From Thiobacillus sp. SCUT-2 (GTDB lineage Bacteria > Pseudomonadota > Gammaproteobacteria > Burkholderiales > Thiobacillaceae), in contig NZ_CP141769.1 in the NCBI RefSeq assembly GCF_035621355.1, forward strand, positions 1,674,001-1,738,000: a DNA stretch of 64,000 nucleotides. Reading direction: 5' to 3'. The position numbers were made by a program, and so were the translations under genes. Of the stretch, positions 1-14,389 are shown piece by piece (within the stretch, counting starts at the first letter, position 1; every line of letters starts with the position of its first letter). The notes under the pieces are model-generated. The model did not search any database. It was not told the DNA's origin and saw only the letters and a program-made list of their open reading frames with translations.

Positions 1-25
1 CGCTACCAGGCTGCGCTACGCCCCG
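1..25 (-). tRNA. tRNA-Pro, 5' part only (cut by window start)
   Basis: Read on the minus strand, the first 25 bases give CGGGGCG, then TA, then GCGC and AGCCTGGTAGCG. This is the acceptor 5' strand, the D stem and the D loop of a bacterial proline tRNA. The anticodon lies outside the window, so the isoacceptor cannot be read. A tRNA-Pro just downstream of ihfA and a MerR-type gene is a common betaproteobacterial arrangement. The assignment rests on the characteristic 5' half alone. Confidence 0.8.
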
Positions 26-106
26 ACGAAGCCCAAGATTCTAACAGAGGAGCCACGCCCGGCGGAAGCCCTTCGGTGCCTGTTCGCGCTATTTTTCGTC
101 TGCGCG

Positions 107-499
107 CTAACCGAGTATTTTCAGGATCGCGGCGATTTCCGCGCGCAGCTTGCCGACGTCGAGCGCGCTCGCAGGGGTGGCTGCCGGGGCAGCCTCCTCG
201 GAAGCGGGTGCCGATTCGGCGTCGTGCTCGAGGCGCTGGCGCGCGCCGCTGATCGTGAAGCCCTCCTCGTACAGCAATTCGCGGATGCGGCGGATCAGCA
301 GGACTTCATGGTGCTGGTAGTAGCGGCGGTTGCCGCGCCGCTTGACCGGGCGCAGCTGGGTGAATTCCTGCTCCCAGTAGCGCAGCACGTGCGGCTTGAC
401 CGCGCAGAGCTCGGAGACCTCACCGATGGTGAAGTAGCGCTTGGCCGGAATCGGCGGCAGTTCACTCCGCGCTGGGCGTTCCAACTTGGGCGCCTTCAA
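107..499 (-). CDS. MerR-family transcriptional regulator
   Basis: 130 residues. Residues 22-46 ([19 protein letters not shown] and following) are the MerR winged helix-turn-helix, followed by the [18 protein letters not shown] second DNA-contact region and a short helix. The C-terminal third is Ala/Pro-rich and lacks the cysteines of metal-sensing MerR proteins, so the effector is unknown. The start overlaps the 3' end of ihfA by 38 bases, so the two are probably co-transcribed and coupled. This small regulator next to ihfA is conserved in Beta- and Gammaproteobacteria. Its target genes cannot be seen from the sequence. Confidence 0.9.
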   Translation of the reverse strand: MKAPKLERPARSELPPIPAKRYFTIGEVSELCAVKPHVLRYWEQEFTQLRPVKRRGNRRYYQHHEVLLIRRIRELLYEEGFTISGARQRLEHDAESAPASEEAAPAATPASALDVGKLRAEIAAILKILG

Positions 500-773
500 C
501 CTGGGACTTGAGCTTCTGGCTCGCGTGGAACGTGACCACGCGGCGCGCGGAGATCGGCATTTCCTCGCCGGTCTTGGGATTTCGGCCCGGGCGTTGGGGC
601 TTTTCGCGGCACTGGAAGTTGCCGAAGCCGGACAGCTTGACGATGTCGCCCTTTTCGAGCGCCAAGCGGATTTCGTCGAAGAACGACTCGACGACGTCCT
701 TCGCCTCGCGCTTGTTCAAACCTACTTTTTCGAACAGCAGTTCGGCCAGATCAGCTTTGGTCAGGGTGCTCAT
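462..773 (-). CDS. ihfA: integration host factor subunit alpha
   Basis: 103 residues, the normal IHF-alpha length. It is a DNABII-family protein that pairs with IHF-beta to bend DNA in the nucleoid and at regulated promoters. The start ([20 protein letters not shown]), the FGNF motif and the beta-arm [20 protein letters not shown], which carries the DNA-intercalating proline, are all present. The position directly downstream of pheT is the classic pheST-ihfA order and supports the alpha rather than the beta subunit. The 65-base gap to pheT carries a 12-base palindrome. Confidence 0.97.
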   Translation of the reverse strand: MSTLTKADLAELLFEKVGLNKREAKDVVESFFDEIRLALEKGDIVKLSGFGNFQCREKPQRPGRNPKTGEEMPISARRVVTFHASQKLKSQVEGAQVGTPSAE

Positions 774-819
774 GGTCGTATTGGCAGGAATGGCTTATGG
801 GAACTGCGTCATGCACGCG

Positions 820-831
820 CCCTATATAGGG
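820..831. repeat. 12-base palindrome between pheT and ihfA
   Basis: CCCTATATAGGG is a perfect palindrome inside the 65-base gap between the pheT stop and the ihfA start. It has no T-run, so it is not a terminator. It could be an operator or chance. Nothing else in this gap is recognisable. Confidence 0.35.
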
Positions 832-838
832 TTATTGC

Positions 839-3184
839 TCAGGCACGCAGACTGGCATTGCACTGACGAAGCGCGGCATCGACCAGTTTCTGCACTGCAT
901 CTTCCACTTCCTGATCCGTCAATGTGCGTTCAGTATCTTGCATAACTACCCGGATTGCAAGGCTTTTTTGGTTTTCCGGCACGCCCTTTCCGCGGTATTC
1001 GTCGAACACGTCGATGGTGCGCACCCAGCTTGCCGCGGCCTCGCGCAGGACGTCGACCAGCTCGCCCGCCGGCGTGTGCGCATCCAGCACGAACGCGAGG
1101 TCGCGCCGCACTTGCGGGAAGCGCGACAGCCCGCCATGGCGCGGCAGCGCACGGCGGGTGACGGCCTCGCTGTCGAGCTCGAACAGCACCGGCGCCGCCG
1201 GCAGGTCGAATGCCTGCACCAGACGCGGGTGCAGCGTGCCGACCCAGCCGACGGCGCGGCCGCCCGCGCACACCTCGGCGCATTGGCCCGGATGCAGCGC
1301 GGGATGAGCGCCGCGACGCACGTCGAGCGCACGGCCGAACAGGCGTTCGAGATCGCCCTTCACGTCGAAGAAATCGACGCGGCGCGCCTTCGTGCCCCAC
1401 TGCTCCGGCGCGGCGTCGCCGTAGGCCAGGCCGCCGAGCTTCAGCGGCTGCGCGTCGAGCGATGCGTAGACGCGGCCCAGCTCGAAGACGCGCACGCGAT
1501 CCTGCTGGCGATTCAGGTTGTGGCGCAGCGTCTCGATCAACCCGCCCCACAGCGTGGTGCGCATCGCGGAGAGCTGGCTGGCGATCGGGTTGGCGAGCGG
1601 CAGCGGGCATGCCGCGGGGTCGAGCGCGGTCTCCCACGCCGGGTCGACGAAGCTGTAGGTGACGACTTCCTGATAGTCGAGATCGACCAGCGTCTGCCGC
1701 AGCGCATCCTCCGCGACCACCTTCTCGTCCTGCGGCAGCATGCGCGACGGCGCCGCCGGCGGCTGCGCGGGGATGTTGTCGTAGCCGAACAGGCGCACCG
1801 CCTCCTCGATCAGGTCCTCCTCGATCGCGAGGTCAAAGCGGAAGCTCGGCGGGGTGACGATCAGATTGTCGTCGCGGCGCTCGACTGCCGCGCCCAGCGC
1901 CGCCAGGCCCGCCGCCACCTGGCCGGCGTCGAGCTCGACGCCGGCGACGCGCGTGAGGCGCGCCAGGCGCAGGGTGATCGGCTCGCGCTTCGGCAGGTCG
2001 GCCACGGCTTCGGTGACGGGTCCGGGCTGGCCGCCGCAGATGTCGACGAGCAACTGCGTCGCGCGCTCCATCGCCTGGCGGGTGGCGCCGAAGTCGACGC
2101 CGCGCTCGAAGCGGTGCGAGGAATCGGTCGACAGGCCGAGCCGGCGGGCACGGCCGGCGATCGCCGCCGGCGCGAAGAACGCGGCCTCCAGCATGAGGTC
2201 GACGGTGAATTTCTCGACGCTGGTCGGCTGCCCGCCCATGATGCCGGCGAGCGCGACCGGGCCGGTGGCGTCGGCGATCACCAGCATGTCGGGCGCGAGC
2301 TCGGCGGTCTGGCCGTTCAGCAATTCGAGCGTCTCGCCGGCGCGCGCCAGGCGCACCTCGATGCCGCCGTCGAGGCGCGACAATGCGAAGGCATGCATCG
2401 GCTGGCCGAGTTCGAGCAGCACGTAATTGGTGATGTCGACCGGCGCGAGCAAGGGGCGGATGCCGCTGCGCTCCAGGCGTTCGGCCATCCAGCGCGGCGT
2501 CTGCGCCTGCGCGTCGATGCCGCGCACCACGCGGGCGAGATAGCGCGGACAGGCGTCGGGAGCCGCGACCTGCACGGCGACCGTGTCGCCGATCGTCGGC
2601 GCGACCTCGGCGATCTGCGGCAGATGCACCGGCGCGCCGGTGATCGCACCGATCTCGCGCGCGAGGCCGGCGAGCGACAGGCAGTCGGCGCGGTTGGGCG
2701 TGAGCTTCAACGTGATCAGGGTGTCGTCGAGGCTGAGCCAGCTGCGGAAATCCTCGCCCACGGGTGCGTCGTCCGGCAGCACCATCAAGCCGTCGGCGGC
2801 GCCTTCCAGGCCCAGCTCCTTGGTCGAGCACAGCATGCCGAAGGACTCGACGCCGCGCACCTTGGCGACCTTGATCTCGATGCCGGGCAGCTTCGCCCCC
2901 GGGCGGGCGCACGGCACCTTGAGGCCGGCCGCGGCATTGGGTGCACCGCACACGATGGTGACCGGCGCGGCCTCGCCGACGTCGACCTGGCAGACACGCA
3001 GGCGGTCGGCGTCGGGATGCTTCTCGGCCGAGAGGATCTCGGCCACCACGACGTTGTTGAACGGCGGCGCGGCCGGGGCCAGCGCCTCGACCTCGAGCCC
3101 CGCCATGGTCACGGCGTGGGCGAGCTGGGCGGTATCGAGCGCAGGGTTGACCAGGCTGCGCAGCCAGGCTTCGGAGAATTGCAT
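839..3184 (-). CDS. pheT: phenylalanine-tRNA ligase subunit beta
   Basis: 781 residues, close to the usual ~790. It forms the alpha2-beta2 enzyme with PheS that charges tRNA-Phe. The N-terminal EMAP/tRNA-binding domain starts near residue 46 (VVVAEILSAEKHPDADRLRV). The B3/B4 editing domain follows, then B5, a class II-like core, and the C-terminal FDX-ACB anticodon-binding domain (SRFPQVRRDLAFVLD). The start is a clear ATG 17 bases downstream of the pheS stop, so the two genes form one operon. No internal damage is visible. Confidence 0.97.
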   Translation of the reverse strand: MQFSEAWLRSLVNPALDTAQLAHAVTMAGLEVEALAPAAPPFNNVVVAEILSAEKHPDADRLRVCQVDVGEAAPVTIVCGAPNAAAGLKVPCARPGAKLPGIEIKVAKVRGVESFGMLCSTKELGLEGAADGLMVLPDDAPVGEDFRSWLSLDDTLITLKLTPNRADCLSLAGLAREIGAITGAPVHLPQIAEVAPTIGDTVAVQVAAPDACPRYLARVVRGIDAQAQTPRWMAERLERSGIRPLLAPVDITNYVLLELGQPMHAFALSRLDGGIEVRLARAGETLELLNGQTAELAPDMLVIADATGPVALAGIMGGQPTSVEKFTVDLMLEAAFFAPAAIAGRARRLGLSTDSSHRFERGVDFGATRQAMERATQLLVDICGGQPGPVTEAVADLPKREPITLRLARLTRVAGVELDAGQVAAGLAALGAAVERRDDNLIVTPPSFRFDLAIEEDLIEEAVRLFGYDNIPAQPPAAPSRMLPQDEKVVAEDALRQTLVDLDYQEVVTYSFVDPAWETALDPAACPLPLANPIASQLSAMRTTLWGGLIETLRHNLNRQQDRVRVFELGRVYASLDAQPLKLGGLAYGDAAPEQWGTKARRVDFFDVKGDLERLFGRALDVRRGAHPALHPGQCAEVCAGGRAVGWVGTLHPRLVQAFDLPAAPVLFELDSEAVTRRALPRHGGLSRFPQVRRDLAFVLDAHTPAGELVDVLREAAASWVRTIDVFDEYRGKGVPENQKSLAIRVVMQDTERTLTDQEVEDAVQKLVDAALRQCNASLRA

Positions 3185-3200
3185 GATCTAGGCGCCCTGA

Positions 3201-4322
<1,122 letters not shown>

Positions 4323-4337
4323 TCAAATTCCACCAAC

Positions 4338-4360
4338 AAAAAAAGGCCTTGCGGCCTTTT
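4338..4360 (-). terminator. rho-independent terminator/attenuator after rplT
   Basis: On the minus strand AAAAGGCC, loop GCAA and GGCCTTTTTTT form an 8-base-pair stem followed by an uninterrupted T-run. It starts about 20 bases after the rplT stop and precedes pheS. In enterobacteria an attenuator occupies the same place. No Phe-rich leader peptide is seen here, so whether it responds to Phe-tRNA is unknown. Confidence 0.85.
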
Positions 4361-4379
4361 CTTGTTGCTCCGGTGCCGC

Positions 4380-4739
4380 TTATGCAGCGAGCTTGGCCTT
4401 GACCTGATCGACGATCTTGGCGAAGGCATCCTTGTCGAAGATCGCGATGTCGGACAGCACCTTGCGGTCCAGCGCGATCTCGGCACGGTTCAGCCCGTTC
4501 ATGAACACGCTGTAGGTCAGGCCGTGCGAGCGGGCCGCCGCGTTGATACGGGCGATCCACAGGGCACGGAACTGGCGCTTGCGCTGACGGCGGTCGCGGT
4601 AGGCATACTGGCCCGCCTTCATCACCGCCTCGTTGGCGATGCGGAAGACGTTCTTGCGGCGGCCGCGATAGCCCTTGGCGGCGTCGAGGATCTTCTTGTG
4701 GCTGGCGCGGGCGGTTACGCCCCGTTTGACGCGTGGCAT
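4380..4739 (-). CDS. rplT: 50S ribosomal protein L20
   Basis: 119 residues, full family length. L20 binds 23S rRNA early in 50S assembly. The basic N-terminus ([19 protein letters not shown]) and the [20 protein letters not shown] segment are diagnostic. The AGGAGAG ribosome-binding site lies just upstream. It follows rpmI by 12 bases, and a strong terminator follows it. In other bacteria L20 represses the rpmI-rplT mRNA; no pseudoknot operator could be confirmed by eye. Confidence 0.98.
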   Translation of the reverse strand: MPRVKRGVTARASHKKILDAAKGYRGRRKNVFRIANEAVMKAGQYAYRDRRQRKRQFRALWIARINAAARSHGLTYSVFMNGLNRAEIALDRKVLSDIAIFDKDAFAKIVDQVKAKLAA

Positions 4740-4751
4740 GCTTTCTCTCCT

Positions 4752-4949
4752 TTATGCGTAGGGCAACATGCGCGCAACCGCTTTGTGGTTGCTGGCATTG
4801 ACGGTTTCCATGCCGCGCAACTGGCGCTTACGCTTGGTGCTCTTCTTGGTGAGAATGTGGCGCATGAACGCGTGCGAGCGCTTGAAACCGCCGCCGCCCA
4901 GCGCGCGGAACCGCTTGGCGGCGCCGCTCTTGCTCTTCATCTTAGGCAT
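4752..4949 (-). CDS. rpmI: 50S ribosomal protein L35
   Basis: 65 residues, normal for L35. The sequence [20 protein letters not shown] and the [16 protein letters not shown] tail are characteristic. It is a small basic protein of the large ribosomal subunit. It is the middle gene of infC-rpmI-rplT. A 125-base gap separates it from infC and could hold translational control sequences; no clear hairpin terminator is seen there. Confidence 0.98.
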   Translation of the reverse strand: MPKMKSKSGAAKRFRALGGGGFKRSHAFMRHILTKKSTKRKRQLRGMETVNASNHKAVARMLPYA

Positions 4950-5074
4950 GATGCTTCCTTCGTTTATCTCATGCGGCCAGGTGACCCCGCGACGCGGAAT
5001 GCTTCAACTACCCGACTGCACGTATGGTGGCGTTGTTTGGCCCGGGGGCCGGAGACACGCCTGTCTCGCAAACC

Positions 5075-5596
<522 letters not shown>

Positions 5597-5663
5597 GAGC
5601 CGTTCTCCAAATCCAAAACCCGGCGCGGGGCGCCCGGGCAAAAAGGTCAAACAACAAACAAAG

Positions 5664-5690
5664 AAGGCGCGGGATTCATCCCGGCGCCTT
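5664..5690 (-). terminator. hairpin after thrS, in the infC leader
   Basis: On the minus strand an 11-pair stem (AAGGCGC and GGGA paired with TCCC and GCGCCTT, one bulge) is followed by a T-rich but broken tract ending in TTTTT. A second outer pairing, GGTCAAAC with GTTTGACC, could extend it. It begins 12 bases after the thrS stop. It probably terminates part of the thrS transcript while allowing some read-through into infC. Confidence 0.65.
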
Positions 5691-5702
5691 GTTTGACCGC
5701 GC

Positions 5703-7616
5703 TTACTGGCGCGCCAGCGTTTCCGCTTTCACGCGCGCAATGAAGTCTTCCAAACCGAGCTGCCCCAGGTCCTGGTTGCCGCGGGCGCGCACTGCGGCCG
5801 CACCGGCTTCCATTTCCTTGTCGCCGACGACGACCAGATAAGGCAGCTTCTGCAAGCTATGTTCTCGAATTTTATAGGTAATTTTGTTATTGCTCAAGTC
5901 CGATGCCGCGCGGATGCCGGCTGCGCGCAGTGCCTGGGTCACCTGCTGCGCATAGGCCTCCTGGCGCTCGCTGATGTTCATCACCATGACCTGCACCGGC
6001 GCCAGCCACAGCGGGAAGTTACCGGCGTGGTGCTCGATCAGGATGCCGATGAAGCGCTCCATCGAGCCGAGGATGGCGCGGTGCAGCATGACCGGGATCT
6101 TGCGGCTGTTGTCCTCGGCGACGAACTCGGCGCCGAGGCGCACCGGCAGGTTGAAGTCGAGCTGGATCGTGCCGCACTGCCACAGGCGGCCGAGCGTGTC
6201 CTTGAGCGTGAACTCGATCTTGGGGCCATAGAATGCGCCTTCGCCCGGCTGCAGGTCGAAGGGCAGATTGTTCTTCTCGAGCGCGGCGGCGAGCGCGGCC
6301 TCGGCGCGGTCCCAGCTCTCGTCCGAGCCGACGCGCTTCTCCGGCCGGGTGGAGAGCTTGACCAGCACGTCGTGGAAGCCGAAGTCGGCGTAGACCTTCT
6401 GCAGCATCACGATGAAATCCGCCACCTCCTGCTCGACCTGCTCTTCCATGCAGAAGATGTGGGCGTCGTCCTGCGTGAAGCCGCGCACGCGCATGATGCC
6501 GTGCAGCGCGCCCGAGGGCTCGTTGCGATGGCAGGAGCCGAATTCGGCCAGGCGCAGCGGCAGCTCGCGGTAGGAATGCAGGCCGCTGTTGAAGATCTGC
6601 ACGTGGCCCGGGCAGTTCATCGGTTTCACCGCGTAGTCGCGGTTCTCCGACGCCGTCGTGAACATGTTGTCGCGGTAGTTGTCCCAGTGGCCCGACTTCT
6701 CCCAAAGCGTGCGGTCCATCACCGCCGGGGTGCGCACTTCCTGGTAGCCGTATTCGACGAACTTCTGCCGCATGTACTGCTCGATCTGCTGCCACACGAT
6801 CCAGCCCTTGGGATGCCAGAAAACCATGCCCGGCGCCTCGTCCTGCATGTGCAGGAGGTCGAGCTGCTTCGCCAACCGGCGGTGGTCGCGCTTCTCGGCC
6901 TCTTCCAGCCGGTGCAGGTAGGCCTCGAGGTCCTCCTTCTTCGCCCACGCGGTGCCATAGATGCGCTGCAGCATCGCGTTCTTCGAATCGCCGCGCCAGT
7001 AGGCGCCGGCCAGCTTCATCAGCTTGAACGCGCGCGGCAGCTTGCCGGTGGAGGGAAGATGCGGGCCACGGCAGACGTCGAACCACTCGCCCTGGCGGTA
7101 GATCGAGAGCTCCTCGCCCTTGGGAATCACCTCGTCGATGATCTGCACCTTGTAGGTTTCGCCGAGTTCGGCAAACACCCTCATCGCCTCCTCGCGCTCC
7201 CACACCTCGCGCTGGATCGGCAGGTCGCGCTTGACGATCTCGTCCATGCGCTTCTCGATCTTCTCCAGGTCTTCCGGGGTGAAGGGCGTAGCGCGCGCGA
7301 AGTCGTAGTAGAAGCCGTCCTCGATCGCCGGGCCGATCGTCACCTGGGTGCCCGGATAGAGTTCCTGCACCGCCTGCGCCATCACGTGGGCCGCGTCATG
7401 GCGGATCAGGTCGAGCGCCTCGGCATCCTTGGCGGTAACGATGGCGAGCTGCACGTCGCGGTCGATCAGGTGGCTGGTGTCGACCAGCTTGCCGTCGACC
7501 TTGCCGGCGAGCGCGGCCTTGGCAAGACCGGCACCGATGCTCGCCGCGACCTGCGCGACCGTGACGGGGCCCTCGAATGGGCGGACCGAACCATCGGGAA
7601 GCGTGACGTTGACCAT
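5703..7616 (-). CDS. thrS: threonine-tRNA ligase
   Basis: 637 residues, full length. It is a class II synthetase that charges tRNA-Thr and edits Ser-tRNA-Thr. The order is a TGS domain (residues 1-60), the editing domain with [10 protein letters not shown], the catalytic core with [10 protein letters not shown] and the [11 protein letters not shown] motif, and a C-terminal anticodon-binding domain ([20 protein letters not shown]). It starts 24 bases inside a leader that begins after a terminator, and leads into infC. Operator-like control by ThrRS itself is known in E. coli but was not identified here. Confidence 0.98.
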   Translation of the reverse strand: MVNVTLPDGSVRPFEGPVTVAQVAASIGAGLAKAALAGKVDGKLVDTSHLIDRDVQLAIVTAKDAEALDLIRHDAAHVMAQAVQELYPGTQVTIGPAIEDGFYYDFARATPFTPEDLEKIEKRMDEIVKRDLPIQREVWEREEAMRVFAELGETYKVQIIDEVIPKGEELSIYRQGEWFDVCRGPHLPSTGKLPRAFKLMKLAGAYWRGDSKNAMLQRIYGTAWAKKEDLEAYLHRLEEAEKRDHRRLAKQLDLLHMQDEAPGMVFWHPKGWIVWQQIEQYMRQKFVEYGYQEVRTPAVMDRTLWEKSGHWDNYRDNMFTTASENRDYAVKPMNCPGHVQIFNSGLHSYRELPLRLAEFGSCHRNEPSGALHGIMRVRGFTQDDAHIFCMEEQVEQEVADFIVMLQKVYADFGFHDVLVKLSTRPEKRVGSDESWDRAEAALAAALEKNNLPFDLQPGEGAFYGPKIEFTLKDTLGRLWQCGTIQLDFNLPVRLGAEFVAEDNSRKIPVMLHRAILGSMERFIGILIEHHAGNFPLWLAPVQVMVMNISERQEAYAQQVTQALRAAGIRAASDLSNNKITYKIREHSLQKLPYLVVVGDKEMEAGAAAVRARGNQDLGQLGLEDFIARVKAETLARQ

Positions 7617-7639
7617 ATTCTTTTCAGTCTCCGGAAACG

Positions 7640-7666
7640 AAAAAAGCGCGGACCGGCCGCGCTTTT
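7640..7666 (-). terminator. rho-independent terminator between tRNA-Val and thrS
   Basis: A perfect 10-pair stem, AAAAGCGCGG with CCGCGCTTTT around a 5-base loop, is followed on the minus strand by a run of six T. It lies 130 bases downstream of tRNA-Val and 24 bases before thrS. It would end the tRNA transcript or attenuate thrS. Confidence 0.85.
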
Positions 7667-7795
7667 CGGGTACTACAGGTTGGAAGATTGCAGATGTCTG
7701 CGAACAGCTGTGCGCCGGGTTTTATCCTTTGACAGCCTTGCTAGTTCGCGGTGACATTTCGCAACCCCCAGAGGTCATCCCGACCCAATGAATAT

Positions 7796-7872
7796 TGGTA
7801 GGCGCGATTGGACTCGAACCAACGACCCCCACCATGTCAAGGTGGTGCTCTAACCAGCTGAGCTACGCGCCT
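7796..7872 (-). tRNA. tRNA-Val (anticodon GAC), CCA encoded
   Basis: The minus strand folds as a full cloverleaf: acceptor AGGCGCG/CGCGCCT, D arm GCTC-AGCTGGTTA-GAGC, anticodon stem CCACC/GGTGG with loop TTGACAT (anticodon GAC), and T arm GTTCGAGTC. The discriminator A is followed by an encoded CCA. Length is 77 with CCA. It lies upstream of the thrS terminator. Confidence 0.96.
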
Positions 7873-7957
7873 AAAGAGGTGCGCATTCTATACAGGACGG
7901 CCGCCCCCGGCAACTGTTATTTGCGTTTCGCCGGACTGACGCGTTCGCCGCCCGCGA

Positions 7958-8515
7958 TCAGGCCAGCGGCCAGCGCCGGAGCACCTCGTAATGCGCACCT
8001 TCGGGGTCGGTGACGGAGCGCACCAGCACGAAGTCCGCGACGGACCAGCGCACCGGCTCGCAGTTCGGCACGTCGCCACCGCGTGAATTGCGCAGCAAGG
8101 TCACGTGCGGAACGTGCGGGCGCGGGTCGACGGAAAAATCGCTCGCCCGCAGCGCGGCGTTCAGCGCCTCGACCAGTTCGACATGCTGCGTCGGGGTCTG
8201 GCTGGCGCCCAGCCAGCCGATGCGGTTGTGCCGCCAGTAGCCGGCCTGGTCGAGGACCAGCTCGAAGCGCCCGGCGGCGACGGCGTCGCCGCAGGCGAGG
8301 AGCGCGTCCAGCTGGCCGGTCGGCGTGCTGCCGAGAAAAGCGAGCGTGATGTGCAGCGTGTCGGCCCGCGTGCGCCGGCCACCCCAGTGCTGGTGCAGCC
8401 ATTTCCCCGCACGGTTGAGCGCGTCGCGCGTGACCTCGTCCGGCCACAGGGCGAAGAAAAGCCGCAGCGTCTCGCGGCGTTCGGGTGGCGGCGCGCCCGG
8501 TTCGGGCTCAGCCAC
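7958..8515 (-). CDS. thpR: RNA 2',3'-cyclic phosphodiesterase
   Basis: 185 residues, the size of the LigT/ThpR branch of the 2H phosphoesterase superfamily. The two catalytic HxTx motifs are visible as HITLAFLG and HVTLLRN. The start [17 protein letters not shown] is typical. Family members hydrolyse 2',3'-cyclic phosphates or ligate tRNA halves in vitro; the physiological role is unclear. It overlaps ispF by 8 bases at the end of a four-gene operon with ftsK, ispD and ispF. Confidence 0.92.
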   Translation of the reverse strand: MAEPEPGAPPPERRETLRLFFALWPDEVTRDALNRAGKWLHQHWGGRRTRADTLHITLAFLGSTPTGQLDALLACGDAVAAGRFELVLDQAGYWRHNRIGWLGASQTPTQHVELVEALNAALRASDFSVDPRPHVPHVTLLRNSRGGDVPNCEPVRWSVADFVLVRSVTDPEGAHYEVLRRWPLA

Positions 8516-8990
8516 GCTCGATCAGGCACACGGCCTCGGCCGCGATGCCTTCCCCGCGCCCGGTAAAGCCGAGTTTCTCGGTGGTGGTCGCCTTGACGTT
8601 GACGCGGTCGAACGCAATGCCGAGATCGTCGGCGATGTGCGCGGTCATGCGGGCGATGTGCGGCGCCATCCTGGGTGCCTGCGCGATGATCGTGGCGTCG
8701 ACGTTGGCGGCCTGCCAGCCCCGTTCGCGCAGCTGTTCGGCCACGCGCCGCAGCAGGATGCGGCTGTCGATGCCCGCGAACGCCATGTCGGTGTCGGGGA
8801 AATGGCGACCGATGTCGCCCAGCCCGGCGGCGCCGAGCAGCGCGTCGCAGATGGCATGCAGCAGCACGTCGGCATCCGAATGACCGGCCAGCCCCCGCTC
8901 GTAGGGAATCTCGACGCCCCCGACGATGAGCTTGCGGTTCGCGGCGAACGCGTGCACGTCGAAGCCGTGCCCGACTCGGATGTCAGCCAT
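8508..8990 (-). CDS. ispF: 2-C-methyl-D-erythritol 2,4-cyclodiphosphate synthase
   Basis: 160 residues, normal length. It cyclises CDP-methylerythritol 2-phosphate in the MEP isoprenoid pathway. The metal-binding GHGFDVHAF and [19 protein letters not shown] motifs and the IGRHFPDTD segment are intact. It overlaps ispD by 8 bases and thpR by 8 bases. The adjacent ispD supplies an earlier step of the same pathway. Confidence 0.97.
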   Translation of the reverse strand: MADIRVGHGFDVHAFAANRKLIVGGVEIPYERGLAGHSDADVLLHAICDALLGAAGLGDIGRHFPDTDMAFAGIDSRILLRRVAEQLRERGWQAANVDATIIAQAPRMAPHIARMTAHIADDLGIAFDRVNVKATTTEKLGFTGRGEGIAAEAVCLIERG

Positions 8991-9671
8991 TCAGGTGCTC
9001 CAGGATGAGGCTCGCCAGGCGCAGGTCCTGGGGATAGGTCACTTTGAGGTTGCGGCTGTCGCATTCGACCAGGCGCGGGCGCAGGCCGAGCTGCTCGATC
9101 GCGGACGCCTCGTCGGTCATGTCGGCGCCGGCCTGCCGCAGCGCGTCGCGCAGCTGCGCGTGGCGGAACATCTGCGGAGTCTGCGCCTGCCACAGGCCGG
9201 CGCGCGGCACCGTCGCCGCCACCCGCGATTCGCTGTCGGCACGCTTGAGCGTGTCGGCGACCGGCACCGCCAGCAGGCCGCCGACCGGATCGTGTGCCGC
9301 GCTGTCGATGAGGCGGCCGAGCGCCCCGGCCGGCAGGCAGGGCCGTGCCGCGTCGTGCACCAGCACCCAATCGTCGGCGCCGCACCAGCCGGCGATCGCC
9401 TCCAGTCCGTTCAGCACGGTCTCCGCGCGGGTCGCTCCGCCGCAGCGCAGCACCTGCAGCCGTTCTCCCCACGACGACCAGTCGCAGGTCTCCCACCATT
9501 CATCGCCCGGCGACAGCACGACGACCAGGCGGTCGACGCGGCTGTCGCGCGCGAGCGCGGCCAGTGCATGCGCGATCACGGGTCGGCCGTTCAGCTCGAG
9601 ATATTGCTTGGGGCGGGCGCTGCCCATGCGCGATCCGCTGCCGGCGGCCGGGACGAGGGCGTGGAAGCGGC

Positions 9672-9675
<4 letters not shown>
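8983..9675 (-). CDS. ispD: 2-C-methyl-D-erythritol 4-phosphate cytidylyltransferase
   Basis: 230 residues. It transfers CMP from CTP to MEP in the non-mevalonate isoprenoid pathway. The nucleotide-binding loop [19 protein letters not shown], the [10 protein letters not shown] metal site and the late [10 protein letters not shown] segment are all present. The ATG overlaps the ftsK stop by 4 bases and the stop overlaps the ispF start by 8 bases, so translation is probably coupled along ftsK-ispD-ispF-thpR. Confidence 0.97.
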
Positions 9676-11945
<2,270 letters not shown>

Positions 11946-11971
11946 GGAAATCCGGGGAGCAAAAGTGGTCC

Positions 11972-11988
11972 GATTATCCCGGATAATC
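11972..11988. promoter_or_regulatory. 17-base palindrome upstream of ftsK
   Basis: GATTATCC-C-GGATAATC is a perfect 8-base inverted repeat around one base. It starts 27 bases upstream of the ftsK ATG, in the ftsK-trxB divergent region. The symmetry suggests an operator, but no known regulator consensus was matched. Confidence 0.35.
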
Positions 11989-12098
11989 CACGGGGAGGCG
12001 AGACAGGGCAGCGAACCGCGTCGGGCGGGGGTTTGCCCGTCGGTTCGGGATGAATACCGGGCCGGCAGCATGGAAATGCGGCCGCCAGGATTGGTTAG

Positions 12099-13094
<996 letters not shown>

Positions 13095-13102
13095 TCTGAG
13101 CC

Positions 13103-13762
13103 ATGAAGCGCAGCCGCAGCGCGCTCGCGCCTGCCTCGTTCGAGGCGCTGGCGCGCGTGCGCCGCACGCTGCGCGAGGCGGCCGCGCAGCCCGCCGCATC
13201 GCACGCGCCGCCACACAAACCGCACCCGCCTGTCGACGGTCCGCTGCTGTTCCGCCGCGCCGTCGCCGACGCGATTCCCCTGCCGCCGTCCGGCCGCGCC
13301 GAGCTTGCACGCCCGCGCCCCCAACCCGTCGCGCGGCAGCGGCGCGCCGACGAGCGGCAGGTGCTGGTCGACGTGCTCGCCGACCCGTGGGACTGGGAGG
13401 CCGCCGTCTCCACCGGCGAGGAGCTCTTCTTCGCCCGTCCCGGCGTGCCCACTGCAGCCGTCCGCAAGCTCCGGCGCGGCGGCTGGGTCATCCGCGGCGA
13501 ACTCGACCTGCACGGCCACACGGGGGAAGAGGCGCGCATCGCGCTGGCGACCTTTCTCAACCGCTGCATGATCGAGGACCGCCGCTGCGTGCGCATCATC
13601 CACGGCAAGGGACTCGGCTCGAAGAACCGCCTTCCGGTGCTGAAAAACAAGGTGCGCCACTGGCTGATGCAGCGCGAGGACGTGCTCGCCTTCTGCCAGG
13701 CGCGCGCCGTCGACGGCGGCAGCGGTGCCGTCATCGTGCTGCTGAAATCCTCAACCCGTTAA
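13103..13762 (+). CDS. Smr-domain protein
   Basis: 219 residues. The N-terminal half is basic, Ala/Pro-rich and probably flexible. The C-terminal Smr domain (about 130-217) has the LDLHGHTGEEAR motif and the RIIHGKGLGS motif that define this nuclease-like fold, best known from MutS2. Stand-alone Smr proteins of this layout resemble E. coli SmrA/SmrB; SmrB cleaves mRNA at collided ribosomes. Assignment to a specific subgroup is uncertain. It starts 8 bases after trxB. Confidence 0.88.
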   Translation: MKRSRSALAPASFEALARVRRTLREAAAQPAASHAPPHKPHPPVDGPLLFRRAVADAIPLPPSGRAELARPRPQPVARQRRADERQVLVDVLADPWDWEAAVSTGEELFFARPGVPTAAVRKLRRGGWVIRGELDLHGHTGEEARIALATFLNRCMIEDRRCVRIIHGKGLGSKNRLPVLKNKVRHWLMQREDVLAFCQARAVDGGSGAVIVLLKSSTR

Positions 13763-13782
13763 CAAGAAAAGAAAGGCCCGCC

Positions 13783-14238
13783 ATGAGCGAACCCGTCATC
13801 ACCGATTTCGAACTGCCGTCGACCGGCAACACCACCTTCAAGCTTTCCGCCCAGCGCGGCAAGAACGTCGTCGTGTATTTCTATCCCAAGGACAACACCT
13901 CCGGCTGCACGCTCGAAGGCCAGGAATTCCGCGACCTTTACCCCGACTTCGGCAAGGCGAACACGATCGTCGTCGGCGTCTCGCGCGACAGCCTGAAGTC
14001 ACACGAAGGCTTCAAGGCTGCCCACGGCTTTCCCTTCGAACTGCTCGCCGACACCGACGAGACGGCTTGCGAACTGTTCAAGGTGATGAAGCTGAAGAAC
14101 ATGTACGGCAAGCAGGTGCGCGGCATCGAGCGCAGCACCTTCGTGTTCGACAAGGACGGGAAGCTGGTGAAAAGCTGGCGCGGCCTGAAGGCGCCGGGAC
14201 ATGCGGCCGAGGTGCTGGCGTTCGTGCAGACGCTTTGA
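13783..14238 (+). CDS. bcp: Bcp-type peroxiredoxin
   Basis: 151 residues from the ATG preceded by AGAAAGG. It is a thiol peroxidase that reduces H2O2 and organic hydroperoxides, using thioredoxin. The peroxidatic cysteine is C42 in YPKDNTSGCTLEGQEFRDL. E. coli Bcp has a second cysteine five residues later; here that place is a glutamine/glutamate stretch, so it is a 1-Cys or distant 2-Cys form, with another cysteine at TACELF. Its place two genes after trxB fits a shared redox role. Confidence 0.93.
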   Translation: MSEPVITDFELPSTGNTTFKLSAQRGKNVVVYFYPKDNTSGCTLEGQEFRDLYPDFGKANTIVVGVSRDSLKSHEGFKAAHGFPFELLADTDETACELFKVMKLKNMYGKQVRGIERSTFVFDKDGKLVKSWRGLKAPGHAAEVLAFVQTL

Positions 14239-14252
14239 GCGTTGGCTTAACC

Positions 14253-14356
14253 ACCGTTCGCCCTGAGCCTGTCGAAGGGCCTGCCCCCGCACCGTTCGCG
14301 CTGAGCCTGTCGAAGCGCCTGCCCCCGCACCGTTCGCGCTGAGCTTGTCGAAGCGC
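14253..14356 (+). repeat. three direct copies of a dispersed repeat, 38-base period
   Basis: Copies start at 14253, 14291 and 14329, exactly 38 bases apart. Each is ACCGTTCGC(C/G)CTGAGC(C/T)TGTCGAAG(G/C)GC, joined by CTGCCCCCGC linkers. The core ends resemble each other as an imperfect inverted repeat (CGTTCG and CGAAGG). This motif is widely dispersed in proteobacterial genomes. It follows the Bcp gene and precedes the convergent helicase gene. Confidence 0.85.
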
Positions 14357-14389
14357 TGTCAACAGTAGTGAAGGATTTCGCGGGACTGC

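Noticed and set aside
14253-14356. Regularly spaced repeats as a CRISPR array
   Set aside because: Only three direct units, the 10-base linkers are nearly identical rather than variable, and no cas gene is nearby.
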